Below the pieces are notes generated by a model that saw only the letters and a program-made list of their open reading frames with translations, did no database searches and was not told the origin of the DNA. Below, piece by piece: positions 43,528 to 52,385 of a stretch of 64,000 bases of DNA. The translations under genes and the position numbers were made by a program. Source of the stretch: Pseudobacter ginsenosidimutans (GTDB taxonomy: Bacteria; Bacteroidota; Bacteroidia; Chitinophagales; Chitinophagaceae); NCBI RefSeq assembly GCF_007970185.1, contig NZ_CP042431.1, positions 6,803,342-6,867,341 of the forward strand, in the 5' to 3' direction. How positions within the stretch are numbered: position 1 is the stretch's first letter; the number at the start of each line of letters is the position of its first letter.

Positions 43528-46458
43528 ATGATGAATAGCTACAAACGAACAGCATTATCTTTCGGCCTGAGCATTTGTATATGCACCCCAGTTTCACTGT
43601 ATGCACAAAGCACTACCCATTCCGCCGCCCTGGCGCCGATGGAGAAAGCCATGGTTTCAGACAGGAACAATTTTTTCTTTATCGATCCTGCACATTATCC
43701 CGGTGGAGATGCCTCCCTTCCTGTTGGCGTATTCGATTCAGGTACCGGCGGGCTCACTATTCTCAACACTCTCCTCAATTACGATGAGCACCATAACAGT
43801 ACAGGGAAACAGGGCAAAGACGCTGTTGCCGATTTTGCAAAAGAAAAGTTCATCTATCTGGCCGATCAGGCGAATATGCCTTATGGCAACTATTACAGTG
43901 AAAAGAAATCCGACCTGCTGATCGAGCATGTATTGAAGGATGTCCAGTTCCTGATGTCCGATAAATACTATGCCGGCGCGGAAAACAAGCAATACAGTAC
44001 AGACAAGAAACGGGTAAAGACCATCGTGATCGCCTGTAATACCGCTACCGCCTATGCGAAATCACATTTGGAAGATTTCATCCGCAGAACAGGCATCAAC
44101 CTGAAAATAATCGGCGTGATCGATGCGGGCGCCAGAGGCGCACTGGAACAAATCGGGAAAAATGAAAATGCCTCCATTGCCGTTTTTGCAACAGTGGGCA
44201 CAGTGGCATCGGGAGGATATGAAAGAACGATACTGGCTTTTAAAGATAAACTGGGCTATACCGGTAAACTGAACATTCTGAGCCAGGGAGGATATGGACT
44301 GGCAGAAGCCGTGGATGAAGAACCGGATTTCATCAACCGGAAAGCGAGCAGCCCGGCTGCAAACTATCGCGGCCCCTCCCTCCAAAGCGCTGAATACAAA
44401 ATTGACAAAACCCTGCTTGATCTTTACAATTTCAATTTCGACCATAACCAGATGCTCTGCGATACAAAGAACAGCGATGATTGCCAGGTCATGCAACTCA
44501 ACTCCACCGGCAATTATGTTCGTTACCACCTGGTTTCCCTGATGGAGAAAATGCGAAAATCTCCCGGCGCTCCGCCATTGAAAGCGCTGATACTGGGATG
44601 CACTCATTATCCCTACCTCGTAAAAGAGATCCGGCAAACCTTACAGGAACTCTATCATTACAAAAAGAACGGGAAGTATATCTACCGGCCGTTTATGGTT
44701 GCCGATGTCAAACTCATCGACCCGGCAGTGAATGTAGCCGCTGAGCTCTATGACCATCTCGCTCAGCAAAAACTGCTGAACAGCGAGGGAAACCAGGCAG
44801 AAAGCGAATTCTATATCAGCGTACCTAATAACGATAATCCACAAACGCGAACTGATGCGCAGGGCCGGTTCACATATGCATACAAGTACGGCAGGAAAGC
44901 CGGTGAAATACAGGAATACGTAAAGATGGTGCCTTTCAGTGAATCGAATATCCCGGCCGAAACCTTTGCCCGGTTCAGGGAGCTGATCCCATCTACCCAT
45001 GCACTGATTCAGGCTTATCGCAATAAACAGGAAAAATGGAAAAACGCTTTGCAGGTTGTTGACGGGATCTATAAGGATTTTGCCAGGAAGAACGATTATC
45101 CCGGCCTTGTTTATGGTATCGTTCGCAACGGGCAGCTGATATATACAGGCAATACAGGGCTCAGTAATATCGAGAAGCAAATACCAGCCACTTCAACATC
45201 TGCCTTCCGGATAGCCAGCATGACGAAGAGTTTTGTGAGCGTGGCCATCCTGCAATTACGCGATCAGGGAAAACTGAAGCTGGATGATCCTGCTTATAAC
45301 TACATTCCGGAACTGAAGCAACAACACTATGCTTCGGATGATGCTCCTTTATTGACAGTACGCCATCTCCTCACCCACGCTGCCGGCTTTCCGGAAGACA
45401 ATCCCTGGGGCGACCGCCAGCTGGCCATTTCCAATGAAGCCATGCTGGCCATGGTGAAGAAAGGCATTTCGTTTTCCAATAGTCCGGGTGTAAAATACGA
45501 ATACAGTAATCTCGGATTTGCCTTGCTGGGTTACATCATTCAACAGGTATCCGGCTTACCGTATGAAGAATATATCGATAAAAATATACTAACGCCGCTG
45601 AACATGGCACATACTTACTGGGAGTACAGTAAAGTACCGGCCAATGAACTGGCGCTGGGTTACCGCCGGCTCAACAATAACTGGGTGGAACAACCGATGT
45701 TGCACAGTGGTGCATATGGCGCAATGGGAGGCATGATCACTACCATCGAAGATTTTGCGAAATACATGAACTTCCATCTTTCCGGATGGCCCGCCAGGAA
45801 TGGCCCTGAAGATGGACCGCTGAAAAGAAGCTCTATCCGCGAAATGCAGCAGCCCTGGAACTTCAATACACTCAACGCCCGCTATCAGTTTCCTGGTGAA
45901 ACCAGCGCCTGTCCGATGGTGGCCGCATATGGCTACGGGCTTCGCTGGACACGCGACTGCAAAGGCCGGGTAATGGTTGGGCATAGCGGAGGCCTTCCGG
46001 GTTTTGGCACCAACTGGACCATCTTACCCGATTATGGCATCGGTGTGGTATGCTTCGCCAATCTCACTTATGCTTCCGCTACTTATATTAATACCGTGGT
46101 GATCGATACTTTACTGGACCTCACCGGAGCCACGCCCCGCCCGATTCCTGTTACTCCAATACTTGACCAAAGGAAAAAAGAACTGGTTGCATTTCTTCCA
46201 GACTGGCAAAACGCAACCAATTCCGATGCCTTTGCAGATAATTTCTTCCTCGATTATTTTCCAGATTCCCTGCGAAAAGAAGCGAAGGATATTTTTACCA
46301 AAGCCGGTGCTATCAAATCTATCGGCACCATGGTGCCGGAGAACAATCTGCGGGGATATTTTCTCATCGAAGGAGAAAAGGCAACCATTGAAGTAAGATT
46401 TACATTAACACCTGAAACACCGGCGAAGATCCAGGAGTATGAGATCAGGCGCCTTTGA
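43528..46458 (+). CDS. Exported glutamate racemase (MurI-like) fused to a class C beta-lactamase/D-aminopeptidase-type domain
   Basis: This 976-residue two-domain protein has a signal peptide (about 1-27, ending LYAQS). Residues about 65-420 are an Asp/Glu racemase: VGVFDSGTGG (Asp70, Ser71), MPYG at 117-120, first catalytic Cys170 in ACNTA and second Cys358 with His360 in GCTHYP. An extra 80-90 residues lie between the two cysteine lobes. Residues about 510-860 are a serine hydrolase: SMTK (Ser564, Lys567), YSN (Tyr659) and HSGG. A short C-terminal domain follows. MurI is normally cytoplasmic and single-domain, so a secreted fusion is unusual. It may release and racemise D-Glu from peptides. 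The 3' end overlaps the MutS-like remnant by 14 bases. Confidence 0.93.
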   Translation: MMNSYKRTALSFGLSICICTPVSLYAQSTTHSAALAPMEKAMVSDRNNFFFIDPAHYPGGDASLPVGVFDSGTGGLTILNTLLNYDEHHNSTGKQGKDAVADFAKEKFIYLADQANMPYGNYYSEKKSDLLIEHVLKDVQFLMSDKYYAGAENKQYSTDKKRVKTIVIACNTATAYAKSHLEDFIRRTGINLKIIGVIDAGARGALEQIGKNENASIAVFATVGTVASGGYERTILAFKDKLGYTGKLNILSQGGYGLAEAVDEEPDFINRKASSPAANYRGPSLQSAEYKIDKTLLDLYNFNFDHNQMLCDTKNSDDCQVMQLNSTGNYVRYHLVSLMEKMRKSPGAPPLKALILGCTHYPYLVKEIRQTLQELYHYKKNGKYIYRPFMVADVKLIDPAVNVAAELYDHLAQQKLLNSEGNQAESEFYISVPNNDNPQTRTDAQGRFTYAYKYGRKAGEIQEYVKMVPFSESNIPAETFARFRELIPSTHALIQAYRNKQEKWKNALQVVDGIYKDFARKNDYPGLVYGIVRNGQLIYTGNTGLSNIEKQIPATSTSAFRIASMTKSFVSVAILQLRDQGKLKLDDPAYNYIPELKQQHYASDDAPLLTVRHLLTHAAGFPEDNPWGDRQLAISNEAMLAMVKKGISFSNSPGVKYEYSNLGFALLGYIIQQVSGLPYEEYIDKNILTPLNMAHTYWEYSKVPANELALGYRRLNNNWVEQPMLHSGAYGAMGGMITTIEDFAKYMNFHLSGWPARNGPEDGPLKRSSIREMQQPWNFNTLNARYQFPGETSACPMVAAYGYGLRWTRDCKGRVMVGHSGGLPGFGTNWTILPDYGIGVVCFANLTYASATYINTVVIDTLLDLTGATPRPIPVTPILDQRKKELVAFLPDWQNATNSDAFADNFFLDYFPDSLRKEAKDIFTKAGAIKSIGTMVPENNLRGYFLIEGEKATIEVRFTLTPETPAKIQEYEIRRL

Positions 46459-46957
46459 TGATGTTCACTATGCCTTCATTCATGATGATCTTCATGCCAT
46501 GCCTGTCGGCTGAAATGCCTTCCTGCAGTTTGTAGATATATCGCGGTACTTCTTTTTCCATGATCGTGGGAAAAAACAGGAACTGCATATGCCCTGTTCT
46601 GTCGCGAAGCGTTTCGCCGGCTTCTACAATATGTGTGGAAACGATATACGTGCAATTGCTGTTGTCTGCAAAAGCTTCGGTAACTGCCACTGTAGCGTCG
46701 TATGCATCTTTCACATTGGTGCCTTTGAAAAGCTCATCAAAAATGATCACAAGGTTCTTTCCACGGCTCACCTCTTCCGCTACTCTTTTCACCCGCAGCA
46801 CTTCTGCATAAAAATGGCTGAATCCTTCATTCATATTATCCGGCACATTGATGGAAGTATACATGCCATCCTGCACCGAAAAGATCATCTCCTCCAGTTC
46901 TACCGGAAACCCCATATGCGAAGCATGAACAGCGTTTTGAAAGACGCTTCGTTGCAT
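46445..46957 (-). pseudogene. 3' remnant of a MutS-like ATPase gene
   Basis: The 170 residues correspond only to the C-terminal half of the MutS-like proteins at 7042-9742 and 51050-53720. They include HMGFPVELEEM, SHFYAEVLRVKRV, Walker B LVIIFDEL, FKGTNVKDA, STHIVEAG and the C-terminal GISADRHGMKIIMNEG. Walker A and the whole N-terminal half are missing. Similarity to paralogues stops just after where Walker A should be, and the upstream sequence to 47050 reads as unrelated frames. It is most simply a decayed copy. Its own putative start codon (ATG at 46957) is probably fortuitous. Confidence 0.85.
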
Positions 46958-47085
46958 TCGGCAATTCCAGCAAAGAGGGCCTGTTCTTCGTATGATTATG
47001 CTGCAAGTTGGTATTCGGGTATGTTTGATCCAATCCGCAAACTAGGGTAATTTTTTCAGAAATGTAAAGAAGTAGAATTGCAAAA

Positions 47086-47109
47086 GGCTGCTCATTTCAG
47101 AACAGCCTC
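47086..47109 (-). terminator. Terminator hairpin after the T9SS protein gene
   Basis: AGGCTG (47086-47091) pairs with CAGCCT (47104-47109), with two further inner pairs. On the minus strand TTTTGC follows. It lies 23 bases past the stop codon of the T9SS-sorted protein. Confidence 0.55.
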
Positions 47110-47131
47110 CTGCATTTGAATAGCCCTGCCC

Positions 47132-48082
47132 TTATTGTATCACAATTTTTTCCGTAACAGGTATTTCCTTAATTAGCCTTAGTATATAAGTACCCGATGG
47201 AAGTCCGTTGATATTGATGATTTGCTCGTTGGAGATAAGATATCTTTTCACCACCCTTCCCTGCATATCCAGCACCTGCAATTGTTCTGTTGATTTGATG
47301 CCGGTAACTTTCACATTCAGGTTGTTTATGGCCGGCACCGGCCAGGCTTTCATCATCACAACATCTTTCTCCTGTGCTGCAACTATTCTTATTGGAGAGA
47401 AAACATATTTCTCATCTTTATCCAATTGTTTGAGACGATAATAAGTTTTTCCTGAATACCCATTCATATCTGTATAGGTATAAGATAAGGCAGAAACTGA
47501 ATTCCCATCCGTAGCTTTTGATGAGATGAAAGTGAGAGGAGCAAAGTCTGTTTCAGTTTCTTTTTTCCGTTCGATATAAAAACCACTGTTATTGATCTCC
47601 TGCTTCGTACTCCAGTTGAGCAGCACCTGGTTGGTGTTGATGCGTCTTGCAGTAAAATCAAGACCGGTCACGGGCAGGGGGCCCTGTTGAAGATAAGGTT
47701 GCAATATCCCCTGCGTGAGCAGATTATTGGAGTTCGATAAAGTGATGCTTGCAAACTCTCCCAAAGTATATTCGAGAAGGTTGTTCCCATTGATCAATGT
47801 AGTGCCCGCATTATTCACAACGGTTCCACTGGTAAGCTGTGGGCTGCCAACTGCCGGCACCTCGGTAGCAGTACCTGCAAACGGCTGAAGAAAATCCTGG
47901 GTAAGCAACACAGGTCCTGCATCCAGGCTTGAAGGCGCCAACCCGCCTACTGCGTATTCAAAGTGAATGCCGCCGGTTGTACTGTGGCGGCCAGAACTGT
48001 TGATGGTTTCAGGTTGAACGCTTTGAGCGCCTGCCTGCGAACAGCCTAAGATCAACAATACCATAAGAGAAAAATTCTTCAT
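47132..48082 (-). CDS. Secreted protein with type IX secretion C-terminal sorting domain
   Basis: This 316-residue exported protein has a signal peptide ending AGAQS (about 20). The middle is low in recognisable motifs, with repeated GGLAPSSL/LGEFASITL and LQPF/LQPYL segments like those in Bacteroidota surface proteins. A fibronectin-like stretch (about 150-230, FYIERKKETE) precedes a typical T9SS type A domain (about 240-316: PVPAINNLNVKV, LQVLDMQGRVV, LPSGTYILRL). It lies 17 bases after the C1q-like gene and is probably co-transcribed. The function is unknown; surface display or secretion is likely. Confidence 0.88.
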   Translation of the reverse strand: MKNFSLMVLLILGCSQAGAQSVQPETINSSGRHSTTGGIHFEYAVGGLAPSSLDAGPVLLTQDFLQPFAGTATEVPAVGSPQLTSGTVVNNAGTTLINGNNLLEYTLGEFASITLSNSNNLLTQGILQPYLQQGPLPVTGLDFTARRINTNQVLLNWSTKQEINNSGFYIERKKETETDFAPLTFISSKATDGNSVSALSYTYTDMNGYSGKTYYRLKQLDKDEKYVFSPIRIVAAQEKDVVMMKAWPVPAINNLNVKVTGIKSTEQLQVLDMQGRVVKRYLISNEQIININGLPSGTYILRLIKEIPVTEKIVIQ

Positions 48083-48099
48083 CTTCTGTTATTTAAGTA

Positions 48100-49083
48100 T
48101 TAATTGATCTTGTAAGCCTGGAAAGTACATTCGTTGTGGAGTTGCAATGGATAATTAACACTTGGATTTATTCCATCCAATTGAACAGTTACCTGCTCGT
48201 TAGCCTGCAGATATACAATGGCGCTCAATGAGCGGGAATCCAATTTCCCTGCCACGATTTCGATTCTGGCACTTTCACCTGATGCCCCCAATATTCCCCG
48301 GGAACCGGAATAGAAGAACATCATGCCATTTGAAGTGTAGTTGGAACCGAGCGTATAAAAATTCATAGTGGTATTCAGGAAATACATACCACTGCTTGGA
48401 GCAGTAAATACACCTGTGGCAGGATTATAAACATTGGCACTGTCAAAACAAGAATAGGTAGCATCATTGTTGAATTTCACTGGTATATAATTATAAGCGC
48501 CGGTAACTAAAATTGAGTTGGTTAGCTGCGCACGGAATCCAACAAATCTCTTAGCTGCTGCGGCAACAGGATCTGTAGCCACCCACGCACTACCATTCCA
48601 GCGAAGTATATCGCCTGTATTGGGAGTATTGGTATCTACGTAATGCCCGCCAATATTGATGGCATTCACAGCCTGATCTGCAGCAAAAGCATAAGGAACG
48701 GTAACCAAAGCCTGAACACCCATATCTACAAATGAGTTGTTATTGTTGATGTCCAGCTCCACTTTCAGATTCTCAACTGTTGTAGTGTTGTTAAGCCAAT
48801 TAATGGCGGTAAAACTGCCGGTAGTGGCAACCGCTCCCGCACTGCCTATCTGCAAATTAAACAGACCAAGTGAATTGGTGGTTACACTTCTTGTTTCAGA
48901 ATAGATCACGGCGTTACCCGCTGCTGAATTCACGATGCTGAGCCTTACTTTGATGGCCTGATTGGCAATGGCCTGCCCTGAGCTGTTACGAGCCACCGCC
49001 TGGTAGTTGATTGCTTTAGGCATTTGCGCCTGTGCAAGTAAAATGCTGAATACAAATACAAGGATCAAAGAGAGTTGTTTCAT
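48100..49083 (-). CDS. Exported protein with C-terminal C1q/TNF-like domain
   Basis: This 327-residue protein is taken from the ATG at 49083, which places a signal peptide (MKQLSLILVFVFSILLAQAQ) directly at the N-terminus; an ATG at 49125 would add 14 unlikely residues. Residues about 21-135 resemble N-terminal modules of Bacteroidota cell-surface proteins (PKAINYQAVARNSSG, LFNLQIGSG-like). A linker with GDILRWNGSAWV precedes a C-terminal jelly-roll (about 180-327) with C1q-like features such as FTAPSSGMYFLNTTM. Binding or adhesion is plausible. It is co-oriented with the T9SS protein gene downstream. Confidence 0.85.
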   Translation of the reverse strand: MKQLSLILVFVFSILLAQAQMPKAINYQAVARNSSGQAIANQAIKVRLSIVNSAAGNAVIYSETRSVTTNSLGLFNLQIGSAGAVATTGSFTAINWLNNTTTVENLKVELDINNNNSFVDMGVQALVTVPYAFAADQAVNAINIGGHYVDTNTPNTGDILRWNGSAWVATDPVAAAAKRFVGFRAQLTNSILVTGAYNYIPVKFNNDATYSCFDSANVYNPATGVFTAPSSGMYFLNTTMNFYTLGSNYTSNGMMFFYSGSRGILGASGESARIEIVAGKLDSRSLSAIVYLQANEQVTVQLDGINPSVNYPLQLHNECTFQAYKIN

Positions 49084-49405
49084 GATTATTTTTTCAGTGT
49101 GTGAAAAATATTTGGTTGATGGCACAAAAATGAATCACAGCTGGGGCTACTGAAAATTTATCAGGACATAGTGTGGCAGAACCCAAATGAACAGGGAAAT
49201 ATGCGAAATGAAGCGTTGGACGTCTCAGTCCGAAAAAATATGAGAATCATGGAGACTCAATGGGATCCAATCCTTTCAGCAACTGCCTCCGGAATTCCGG
49301 CTGCGTCAGAATTAAGCGACACCATAAAAAATTTGAATTTTAAAGAAGATTGTATTTACTTTGTATTTCAAAGTACTTTTCAATTCATCACAAAAGCCCG
49401 GCACC
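49084..49405. other. Divergent intergenic region without a convincing gene
   Basis: These 322 bases separate a minus-strand and a plus-strand gene. The only open frames are short and lack family resemblance. The right part holds a candidate promoter (49332-49363). I see no RNA gene or repeat. Confidence 0.6.
49332..49363 (+). promoter_or_regulatory. Candidate Bacteroidota promoter for the small membrane protein gene
   Basis: TTTG (49332-49335) is followed after about 20 bases by TTACTTTG, one mismatch from TAnnTTTG. The predicted transcript would start about 35 bases before the ATG at 49406. Confidence 0.35.
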
Positions 49406-49738
49406 ATGAAGATTTCAAGAAAGAAATTCGTCATCGGATTCCTCGTTTCGGCGTTTGTATTTCAATTCATCACCAATTCAATCTTGGGAAATGAAATCAG
49501 TCTTTTTCCCAGAAATGGCGAGTGGTTCCCGGAAGGTGGATCAATTGCCTGGAAGAATACATTAGCCACTATCATATACCCGGTCAAGTTTGTTTTGGTT
49601 GAACCTTTGTCATTTTTGGCCCAGGATCCGGATCCGCCGCCCCCGCTTTTGCTTTTGGCTTTTGCCATCTACTGGACCGCTATTGCACTGGTCCTTCATT
49701 TTGTTTTTTTCAGATTATTCAATCGCAAAAAAACATGA
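49406..49738 (+). CDS. Small two-helix membrane protein of unknown function
   Basis: The 110-residue protein starts at ATG 49406, giving MKISRKKFVIGF and an immediate membrane helix (about 7-28). A second hydrophobic segment (about 80-103, LLLLAFAIYWTAIALVLHFVFF) follows a proline-rich DPDPPPP turn and precedes a basic C-terminus (NRKKT). I recognise no family. The next gene starts 22 bases downstream, so the pair is probably co-transcribed. Confidence 0.7.
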   Translation: MKISRKKFVIGFLVSAFVFQFITNSILGNEISLFPRNGEWFPEGGSIAWKNTLATIIYPVKFVLVEPLSFLAQDPDPPPPLLLLAFAIYWTAIALVLHFVFFRLFNRKKT

Positions 49739-49760
49739 GCTGAAGTTCAATCTGCGCAAT

Positions 49761-50486
49761 ATGCCCCGACTTGAAGAAATATACTATGTAGCGAAATCAG
49801 ATAACTGGTTCAGAGGGTTTGCTGTTTTTTGTAGAGTAGCATTGGCTTTGAGCTTTATCCCGTCAGGTCTGGTCAAGATCATGGGTGAGCGATTCGCAGA
49901 GGGGCTTCCTCACAATAATCCATTGGGGCATTATTTTGATGCCTTACAACTGACAGGATATTACTATACCTTTATTGGCATTGCACAAATTATAACAGCC
50001 ATACTCTTATTGATACCCCGCACCTCTCTTCTTGGTGCGCTGATGTATTTTCCCATGATCATCAATATTTGTGTGCTGACTTATGCCACACGCTTTGCAG
50101 GCACCAGGATCGTGACGATGATGCTACTGGCGAATTTGTTCTTACTGTTCTGGGATTATGACCGCCTGAAACATATTTTGCCATTCAGGCAACCCAAACC
50201 AGCTCCTCCCAAACTAACTACAACGCATAATCCACTGCGCCTTCGTCTCCTCTTTTCTGGAGGTTCCGTCGCAACACTGGCTTTTCTCATAATAGGCAGT
50301 TCCTATTTATACGAGATAGGTCCGGGCAACTCTGAAGAAGAGTGCAGAGGTCAATGCAATGCAAGCAAGAATCCAGCAGCCTGTGAAGCTTTCTGCGACT
50401 GCATTTATAAACAAGGCCGTTCGCTGGATAGTTGTCTCGCTGCTTATGAGAAGGCAAAGGCACTACGCAATACTGGCGCCAGGTAA
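49761..50486 (+). CDS. DoxX-like membrane protein with Cys-rich C-terminal tail
   Basis: This 241-residue integral membrane protein has four to five predicted helices within about 18-150. The core (FCRVALALSFIPSGLVKIMG; GYYYTFIGIAQIITAILLLIP) is typical of DoxX/MauE-like families, which are linked to quinone or redox functions. A further helix (about 175-195) leads to an extracytoplasmic tail (about 198-241) with five closely spaced cysteines (CRGQCNA, CEAFCDC) and a sixth in LDSCLAAYEKA. The start is set at ATG 49761; a frame open further upstream overlaps the preceding gene and is unlikely to be coding. Confidence 0.82.
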   Translation: MPRLEEIYYVAKSDNWFRGFAVFCRVALALSFIPSGLVKIMGERFAEGLPHNNPLGHYFDALQLTGYYYTFIGIAQIITAILLLIPRTSLLGALMYFPMIINICVLTYATRFAGTRIVTMMLLANLFLLFWDYDRLKHILPFRQPKPAPPKLTTTHNPLRLRLLFSGGSVATLAFLIIGSSYLYEIGPGNSEEECRGQCNASKNPAACEAFCDCIYKQGRSLDSCLAAYEKAKALRNTGAR

Positions 50487-50501
50487 ATGACTTTGGGCAG
50501 G

Positions 50502-50975
50502 TCATCCGATTTGCTTCAGTTGTTTTCGCAGGTCTGCTGCGAGGTCATCTTCGATACCTGGCAATAATTTTTCAATTTTGGATATATATTGTTCTGCGGA
50601 CTTATTAAGGAAGGTAGCCAGGTAATTGTTTTTTTTCTTCCCGCTGATCATCCTGACCATATGCAGGTACAATTCAGCAGTTGCGGATTTATTCCCTATA
50701 TATTTTATGGGCTTATTGATCTTTCGCTGGATCTTCCTGAATTGCTTTTTATATTGATAACCAGGGAGACCATCAATCTCCTCCATCTCTTCACTGATCT
50801 CTTTTTTGACCTGCTCTACATACTCATGCTCATTTGCCGATTCAAATAAGATATAGGTGAGTAGTTCTTTATTTTCTTTCTTGAACCTTGCGAGACGCAG
50901 CAGGAGCTCCATTACCTGTTTGGGAGGGAGCTGTTTCAATTCCGTCTTAATGGTATCAATAGTTGCAGAATGCAT
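50502..50975 (-). CDS. Conserved-looking helical protein of unknown function
   Basis: This 157-residue, highly charged, probably all-alpha cytoplasmic protein has no signal peptide or membrane segment. The N-terminal third (IKTELKQLPPKQVMELLLRLARFKKENKELLTY) resembles small helical-repeat proteins of Bacteroidota, but I cannot assign a family. It lies 74 bases downstream of the second MutS-like pair on the same strand and could be part of that transcript. It converges with the DoxX-like gene, whose stop is 15 bases away. Confidence 0.75.
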   Translation of the reverse strand: MHSATIDTIKTELKQLPPKQVMELLLRLARFKKENKELLTYILFESANEHEYVEQVKKEISEEMEEIDGLPGYQYKKQFRKIQRKINKPIKYIGNKSATAELYLHMVRMISGKKKNNYLATFLNKSAEQYISKIEKLLPGIEDDLAADLRKQLKQIG

Positions 50976-51049
50976 AAGAATATTGTTTACAATTTCCGGG
51001 AAGTGCCGGCAACTGTAAATATAGTTCCTTTGTCCTTTCCATTAAGTTT

Positions 51050-52363
51050 TCACTCCATCAACTCAATAATTCCTTCATTTCTTATGATCATCATTCCCTG
51101 CCTGTCTTCGGTTATTCCATTACGTAAACGGAAAGTATAGCGGGGAACATCACCTTCCATAACGGTTGGCATATATGTAAACTGTATATTGTCTCTGGCT
51201 TTAAGCGCCTCTCCTACTTCAATAATATGCGTGGAAACAATGAAGAGACAGTTCGCATATTCAGAAAAAGCCTCTGTTACCGCCAGCGTACCATCAAAAG
51301 CGTCCTTTACATTGGTGCCCTTGAATAATTCATCGAACATCAGCAGGAGATGTTTTCCTGTAGCCGTGGCTTCGGCGGCATTTTTCACCCGCACTACTTC
51401 TGCATAAAAGTGACTATACCCTAATGCAATATTATCGGCCACATTGATGCTGGAATAGATCCCTTCCCGCACGGAAAACTCCATAGACGCCGCAGCAACG
51501 GGAAACCCGATATGAGCCAGGTACATGCTGATGCCGATCGACTTCATCCAGGTTGATTTTCCCGCCATATTGGCTCCGGTGAGAAAAATAACATTACTAT
51601 GCTTTTGCATCTCAATATTATTGCCGATGGCCTTATCGATACAGGGATGTTTCAGGTCCATTGCCTTTAAGGCATTCAATGCTTTCGGCAGTGCTTTGGC
51701 ATAAGTAAAGCCCCTGGTAGCAGCTACATGCCCCACCACTATATTCACATCTACTTCAGCAATAAAATCCAGTACTCCTTTTATCTCTCCGTTTATTTTA
51801 TTCTTCAGCAGATGATCATAGGTTGCAATTGTTCTTACAGAAATAGCTTTGTAAATATCTGTTTCAATTAAAGCGGACAATGAAGGCGTATCGAGAATTT
51901 GTCTGATCTCATTGGCTCTTCGTTGATAAGGGCCTTCCATCCCAGACAATTCTGCTGCAAACCCATAACATTTTTTCAGTGTAACAATGGTAGCCTGCAA
52001 TCCTTGAATTAAAGATTTGTACCGCTCATCGCGGGTCAGTATGGACAATACCTTCTTTACCATTATATTTCCATAGCTGGCAAGACGCCCCTGTTCAGCA
52101 GAAGCATCTACGTATTCCCGCATCAGGCTTACCTGCTGTGCATCAAAAGGAAAATTCAATCCTTTTTCCTGGAAAAACCGGAATATAGCTGTACGCTCAT
52201 TAATGGCCGCTTCGTCTACCAGTGGCTGTTTGAATAACTGGTCCAGCAGCTGCTCTCCCCCACGCGTTTTCATCTGGTTGAACAAAAAGTAAACCGATCC
52301 CTGGCGAAACTTCCCCATGAGATTCAACTCGTCAAGCGATTGCTTATCTATCGAAAAATTCAT
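51050..52363 (-). CDS. MutS-like core ATPase (copy A of cassette 2)
   Basis: This 437-residue protein has the same architecture as the MutS-like proteins of cassette 1: an N-terminal DKQSLDELNLMGKF block, a helical region to about 240, and a MutS ATPase core with Walker A TGANMAGKST (262-271). The signature GYSHFYAEVVRVK, Walker B LLLMFDEL, GTNVKDAFDGT and STHIIEVG follow. Mismatch-recognition and Smr domains are absent. It follows its tandem partner by 22 bases and is the last gene of this cassette before a helical protein gene. Function unknown. Confidence 0.9.
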   Translation of the reverse strand: MNFSIDKQSLDELNLMGKFRQGSVYFLFNQMKTRGGEQLLDQLFKQPLVDEAAINERTAIFRFFQEKGLNFPFDAQQVSLMREYVDASAEQGRLASYGNIMVKKVLSILTRDERYKSLIQGLQATIVTLKKCYGFAAELSGMEGPYQRRANEIRQILDTPSLSALIETDIYKAISVRTIATYDHLLKNKINGEIKGVLDFIAEVDVNIVVGHVAATRGFTYAKALPKALNALKAMDLKHPCIDKAIGNNIEMQKHSNVIFLTGANMAGKSTWMKSIGISMYLAHIGFPVAAASMEFSVREGIYSSINVADNIALGYSHFYAEVVRVKNAAEATATGKHLLLMFDELFKGTNVKDAFDGTLAVTEAFSEYANCLFIVSTHIIEVGEALKARDNIQFTYMPTVMEGDVPRYTFRLRNGITEDRQGMMIIRNEGIIELME

Positions 52364-52385
52364 GATTACATTTTTGGATTTTATA

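Noticed and set aside
46445-47131. Mobile element as the cause of the MutS remnant
   Set aside because: No transposase, integrase, terminal repeats or target duplication are visible around the junction.
49171-49494. 107-codon plus-strand frame before the small membrane protein
   Set aside because: The composition is not protein-like, it overlaps the better-supported gene at 49406, and it spans the candidate promoter.
50487-50505. Terminator between the convergent DoxX-like and helical-protein genes
   Set aside because: Only a 5-bp repeat (ATGAC/GTCAT) with no U-tract is present.
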